A program made the position numbers and the translations under genes. Below are positions 23,790 to 27,912 of a stretch of DNA of 27,912 bases, piece by piece. The notes below the pieces were generated by a model that did no database searches, was not told the origin of the DNA, and saw only the letters and a list, made by a program, of their open reading frames with translations. Position 1 is the first letter of the stretch. The number at the start of each line of letters is the position of its first letter. Origin of the DNA: Deltaproteobacteria bacterium (GTDB lineage Bacteria; Desulfobacterota; Desulfarculia; Adiutricales; JAGVGV01); contig JADFXS010000014.1 of the NCBI GenBank assembly GCA_015233515.1, positions 1 through 27,912 on the forward strand. Reading direction: 5' to 3'.

Positions 23790-26700
23790 TTGACCCAATT
23801 GACTGGTCGCACTGAAACTGAGATCCACAGGGGACGGAATCGTCGGGTGGCTCGTGTCGTTGACCCGGCGGATGGTCCACTGATCATTAAACGGAGCACG
23901 GATGACGGCTCCTCAGGTGTGTTCCTGACCGTTTTGTACAATGAGAAGCGTATTCTGGAGCGGTTGCAGGGCGCGTCCGGCTGCCCAAGCATACTGCGAT
24001 ATGACGCAAACCGTCGCGAACTCGTCATCAAGGATTTCGGCGGCGCCACTCTGAGTCAGGCAGGCCTGCTGGGGAGCGTCAACCTCCAAAGCTTCCTATC
24101 TTTATCTGAGACATTAGCGCGCATCCTGGCGGCGATCCATGAGCGCGGCGTCGTCCATAAAGACTTTAATCCTACGAACATTCTCATTCGACTTGACGAT
24201 CTCGAGTTGCAGATTATTGACTTCGAGTTGGCCACCACCTTTGCCGAGGAGCACCCGGAGTTCGACCATCTCAATCGTCTGCTCGCCAATCCTGCTTACT
24301 TGTCGCCGGAACAAACCGGGAGGATGAACCGCCCGGTTGACTATCGCACCGATCTCTATTCCCTCGGGGCAACCCTCTACGCACTGGCGACCGGCGCCCC
24401 GCCGTTCGAGGAGGCCGACCTTCTTAATATGGTCCATGCCCACCTGGCCCGCTCCCCGCACCCTCCTCAAGATCGAGCGCCGTGGTTACCACAGCGCGTG
24501 GCGGAACTCATACTAATGCTGCTCGCCAAAGAGCCGGATGACCGCTATCAGAGTGCGGCGGGAGTCGCCCACGATCTTCGCCGCTTGCGCTTGGCGCTGC
24601 GCGAACATGGCGAACTCGACGCGGTGAGGCTGCAAGAGCGCGATTTGCCCATATCGCCCCGGCCGCCGCGACGACTCTACGGGCGCGACAACGAACTGGC
24701 GACGCTTTTATCGACGTTTTCGAATGTGACCGGAGGCGGCGTCCGAGGAATCTTCATCGCCGGGTATTCAGGAGTTGGCAAAACGGCGCTGATCCGCGAA
24801 ATTTACCAGCCCGTCACCCTGGGAGGCGGCCTTTTTATTAGTGGTAAATTTGAGCAGTTTCAGCGTGATCGCCCCATTCTAGCCCTTTCTCAATGTTTAC
24901 AACAACTGTGCCAGATGCTGCTGGCGGAGCCCGAGGATGTTGTCGAACAGTGGCGTCAGCGAATCATGACGGGCGTCGGCCCGGACGTTGGGGTGCTATT
25001 TGAAGTCGCTCCAGAACTGGAGGCGTTGTTAGGTCCACAAGCTACCGCGCCATTACTCGGCCCCATCGAGACGCAAATTCGTTTGCGCACCCTCTTGGTC
25101 GCCTTGTTACGTCAAGTGGCCTCCCCCCAACATCCGCTTGTAGTGACTATCGACGACCTGCAATGGGCCGACCAGCCGTCGCTGGATTTCATTGGCGCGC
25201 TCCTGGAGGAAACGAAACTCAATGGTCTGCTGTTGATCGGCGCCTATCGCGACAATGAGGTCGACGCCGCGCATCCGTTAACGCGCCTGCTGAGCATGCC
25301 TATGGTTTCTGGAGCGCGCCCCCCTGTGCTGACGCTGGCCAGCCTGACCGTTGAACACATTGCCGCAATGCTTGCCGACATGTTGCGCATGTCTCCGAAC
25401 GCCGTGCATTCGCTCGCGGATATTTTATTTGCAAGAACAGGGGGAAATCCCTTTTTTACCGTCGAGTTGCTCAACGCGCTCTACCGCGAAGGCGTATTAC
25501 ATCCCGATTCTGAGCAGGGAGTGTGGTATTGGGACGCCGCCTCTATTTTTGCCCACTCGGCCAGCGCCAATGTCGTGGAGTTTCTCGCCGCTGAATTGGC
25601 CAGACTGGCGGATGCCACCGCGGATGCCTTGGTCGCCGCCGCGTGCTTGGGCGCCTCCTGCACCCTCGGTCTCCTGGCGCAGGCCACCGGCTATGCGATA
25701 AGTGAGCTCGCCGAGCGGCTTTTGCCCGCCTTGGAGCGTGGAATAATCGTCACGCCCAGCGCGCTAGCCTTTCATGCGGCCGAAGCCGGCGCGCAGCTCC
25801 GATTCTACCACGACCGGATGCATCAGGCGGTTTACCAACTCCGCGATAAGGCGTGGCGAACAGGGCTGCATCTGGACATCGCCCGGCGTTTCACCCGGGC
25901 AGAAGGCGATGCGGCAAACCAACTCAGAGCCGCTGAGCACTACGCAACTGCCGCCTCTCTGCTTACCTCCGCCCCGGAACGAGCGATTGCGCAACGTTTA
26001 TTTCTCAACGCAGCCTTGCAGGCGCGCCAATCCGGCGCCTTCGACGTCGCGGAGCGCTTCTTGCGCCTGGGAATCGAGCAGTTGGCGGAGGATGCCTGGC
26101 AGAGCCAACATGACGCCGCGTTCACCCTCCACGCCGAACTTCACGTGGCCCTCTATAGCCAGTCACGGCATGCGGAAGCCGATGACGTCTACGCTGTGCT
26201 GGCGTTACAGGCCGAGGCGCCGTTGCGTTTGGTGGAGCCGGCCGGCGTGCAAATCGTGAGTCTGGCCAATCGAACCCGCTATGAAGACGCCATCCATCTT
26301 GGAATGGAATTGCTGGCACGGCTTAAGTTTGAGCTCCCGACAGAGGATCTGGCGCGCAGTCTGGAGCAGGAATTGGACATGTTTTACCGACATGTCGCAA
26401 ACGGTGCCCTTGACAGGATGCCGCATAGCCCAGCGCTCGTCGATGAAAGACTTCTCGGCGCGGCAAAAATTCTGAATCGCATTGGCCCGGCTGCCTTTTT
26501 CGCCAGCTCCCATTTGGCTGGCTGGTTGCACCTGCACCTCATTCGCCTGTGGATAGAAAGCGGTTTTTGCTCCGCCGCGTTGTTATCAGGCAGCTCGCTG
26601 ATCATTGCAACCTTACTGTACCGAGATGATTACACCACGGGTTATCGCATCGCTTGCGTCGCCATGGCGACAGGCTCGGCTCGCGAGCGCGGCGTTGAAA

Positions 26701-27912
26701 CAGCCAGAACACAGCATGTGTTCGGGCTGTTCAATAGCCATTGGTTTCAACCATTGCCTGACTCCATCGCTTACGCGCATGACGCCTTTGACAAACTCTT
26801 GCTCAATGGCGATCTGGAGATGGCTTGTTTCACGTTTTTTACGTCGCAAGCGGCCATACTCGACACATGTACGCATCTCGCGGAGATGAAAGCGGAGAAC
26901 ACGAATGCGCTCAACTTTGCTCGCAAAACAAAGAATCGACACGCCGAGCCGACATACATTGCCTACAGACAACTAGTGCGGGCGTTTGAGGGCAAAACCG
27001 CTATGCCAGGGAGTTTCAACGACGTCGACTTCGATGAACAGGCGCACCTCGTCGCCGCCAAAGGCAACCAGATGGCCTTGTGCTTTTTCCATATCCACCG
27101 GGCGCTGGCGGCGTGCATATTCAATGATGATGGTGCGCTGCTCCGTCACGCAGAGGCGGCTGAGAATCTTACGAGACACATTATTGGTTTTTACCCGACC
27201 GCTCTGGCCAAACTGTTACACTCTCTGGCGCTGCTCCAGCAATCCAGGACAGCAAGCAAGGCCGAGCGGGCCGTTTTGCTAAAGCGGCTGGACGATAATC
27301 AAGCATGGCTTGCAGCGCGCGCTGTGGATGCGCCGATGAATTTCGGCTATCTTTTCGACTTCGTGGAGGCGGAGAGACTGGACGCCCTGGATCGGCCATG
27401 GGAGGCGCTCCAGGCTTTCGAACAAGCGATGCGCAAGGCGCAGGCCCAGCAGCGCCTGTGGCAATACGCGCTTATAACGGAAAAGGCGGGAGCATGTTGC
27501 ATGCGCCGCGGCCTAGAGCACGCGGGGCGTCCTTTGCTGACGCGGGCCTGCGATATTTTCTCGCAGTGGGGAGCCGAGGGCAAGGCTCGAGCTATGCGGT
27601 TCGGCTTCCCATTCATAGAGACCGGACGGCAGGGCTCTTCGAGCAGAGGGCATTGGGACGCGCTGGATCATGAGGCTCTCTTGCGCGCCTCCCAGGCGCT
27701 AGCCTCCGAAACTTCACAGAGCCAGTTGGTGATGCGCGTTGTGGAGGTGGTGGGCAAGCTGACCAACGCCACCGACGTTCGACTCCTCTTGCTGGACGAG
27801 CAAGACGGTTGGATTCTGGAAGGCGGGATGCGGGGTGAGGAACGCTTGGCTCGTATGTCCTTGGCCGAAGCCGAGAAACAGGGGCTCATCGCCGCCAGCG
27901 TCCTGCGGATGG
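23790..27912 (+). CDS. Giant Ser/Thr kinase-ATPase-GAF signalling protein (3' truncated)
   Basis: One frame stays open for 1374 codons from a TTG at 23790 (GGAGG at 23778-23782, spaced seven bases) to the window end, with no stop. Residues 1-270 are a protein kinase: Lys34 in LIIKRS, HKDFNPTNIL (Asp125, Asn130), IIDFELA at the DFG site (Glu146), and SPEQTGRMNRPVDYRTDLYSLG. Residues 290-560 are an AAA/NACHT-like ATPase with Walker A GYSGVGKT (325-332) and Walker B LVVTIDDLQWAD (450-461). Residues about 560-1290 are alpha-helical repeats. A GAF domain begins near 1291 (ALDHEALLRASQALASET). This is the 'ATP-binding sensor histidine kinase' family (serine/threonine kinase, AAA, GAF, then usually histidine kinase or similar). 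The C-terminus lies outside the window. Codon choice looks richer in gcg/cgc than in the ars genes, hinting at transfer. Confidence 0.92.
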   Translation, partial: MTQLTGRTETEIHRGRNRRVARVVDPADGPLIIKRSTDDGSSGVFLTVLYNEKRILERLQGASGCPSILRYDANRRELVIKDFGGATLSQAGLLGSVNLQSFLSLSETLARILAAIHERGVVHKDFNPTNILIRLDDLELQIIDFELATTFAEEHPEFDHLNRLLANPAYLSPEQTGRMNRPVDYRTDLYSLGATLYALATGAPPFEEADLLNMVHAHLARSPHPPQDRAPWLPQRVAELILMLLAKEPDDRYQSAAGVAHDLRRLRLALREHGELDAVRLQERDLPISPRPPRRLYGRDNELATLLSTFSNVTGGGVRGIFIAGYSGVGKTALIREIYQPVTLGGGLFISGKFEQFQRDRPILALSQCLQQLCQMLLAEPEDVVEQWRQRIMTGVGPDVGVLFEVAPELEALLGPQATAPLLGPIETQIRLRTLLVALLRQVASPQHPLVVTIDDLQWADQPSLDFIGALLEETKLNGLLLIGAYRDNEVDAAHPLTRLLSMPMVSGARPPVLTLASLTVEHIAAMLADMLRMSPNAVHSLADILFARTGGNPFFTVELLNALYREGVLHPDSEQGVWYWDAASIFAHSASANVVEFLAAELARLADATADALVAAACLGASCTLGLLAQATGYAISELAERLLPALERGIIVTPSALAFHAAEAGAQLRFYHDRMHQAVYQLRDKAWRTGLHLDIARRFTRAEGDAANQLRAAEHYATAASLLTSAPERAIAQRLFLNAALQARQSGAFDVAERFLRLGIEQLAEDAWQSQHDAAFTLHAELHVALYSQSRHAEADDVYAVLALQAEAPLRLVEPAGVQIVSLANRTRYEDAIHLGMELLARLKFELPTEDLARSLEQELDMFYRHVANGALDRMPHSPALVDERLLGAAKILNRIGPAAFFASSHLAGWLHLHLIRLWIESGFCSAALLSGSSLIIATLLYRDDYTTGYRIACVAMATGSARERGVETARTQHVFGLFNSHWFQPLPDSIAYAHDAFDKLLLNGDLEMACFTFFTSQAAILDTCTHLAEMKAENTNALNFARKTKNRHAEPTYIAYRQLVRAFEGKTAMPGSFNDVDFDEQAHLVAAKGNQMALCFFHIHRALAACIFNDDGALLRHAEAAENLTRHIIGFYPTALAKLLHSLALLQQSRTASKAERAVLLKRLDDNQAWLAARAVDAPMNFGYLFDFVEAERLDALDRPWEALQAFEQAMRKAQAQQRLWQYALITEKAGACCMRRGLEHAGRPLLTRACDIFSQWGAEGKARAMRFGFPFIETGRQGSSSRGHWDALDHEALLRASQALASETSQSQLVMRVVEVVGKLTNATDVRLLLLDEQDGWILEGGMRGEERLARMSLAEAEKQGLIAASVLRM

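Noticed and set aside
24139..26972. Many short frames on both strands within the last 4 kb
   Set aside because: The main + strand frame from 23790 is continuous and shows kinase, ATPase and GAF motifs, so the others are shadows.

Overview
The window reads as chromosomal DNA of a sulfate-reducer-like deltaproteobacterium (Desulfobacterota). That is an inference from a GC-leaning genome with ACR3-type arsenic genes, mini-thioredoxins, a class I adenylate cyclase, a monofunctional CobQ and a GH94 membrane fusion together. No rRNA, tRNA or CRISPR array is visible.

Layout. (1) Positions 1-2680, + strand: a tight run of two single-domain CXXC thioredoxin-fold proteins (the first cut by the window edge), a DGC-motif cysteine protein, a 4Fe-4S protein and an ArsP/YraQ-type permease. 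A REP-like palindrome lies inside the run. (2) 2698-5114, +: two very small ORFs, then a classic arsenic operon arsR-arsC-acr3 with a near-perfect sigma70 promoter overlapped by a 9-bp inverted repeat that is probably the ArsR operator. (3) 5115-5975: decayed DNA with a CcdA/DsbD-like C-terminal remnant. (4) 5976-9560, +: a GntR/UTRA regulator and a two-subunit Tat-exported molybdenum hydroxylase of the isoquinoline-1-oxidoreductase type. (5) 9765-10373, +: an exported cyclophilin, followed by a strong bidirectional hairpin. (6) 10493-20605, - strand: a very large membrane-anchored GH94-type protein, a PilZ protein, an inserted IS200/IS605-type element (its transposase on +), a TPR protein with a degenerate receiver domain, and a class I adenylate cyclase. 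This is a second-messenger neighbourhood (c-di-GMP and cAMP). (7) 20606-21361: non-coding, with two clear inverted repeats. (8) 21362-22888, -: cobQ. (9) 23085-23738, +: an exported DUF4124 protein. (10) 23790 to the window end, +: a frame open for 1374 codons encoding a giant Ser/Thr kinase - AAA ATPase - GAF signalling protein. It starts at TTG and runs off the edge, so an ORF caller that needs a stop would miss it.

The most notable points are the open-ended giant kinase gene with a DFG-to-DFE change, the redox/permease cluster joined to the ars operon, the REP-like palindrome shared between the IS200 ends and the 5' leader of the Fe-S gene, the GH94 fusion with no recognisable glycosyltransferase domain, and the cyaA/pseudo-receiver/PilZ cluster.
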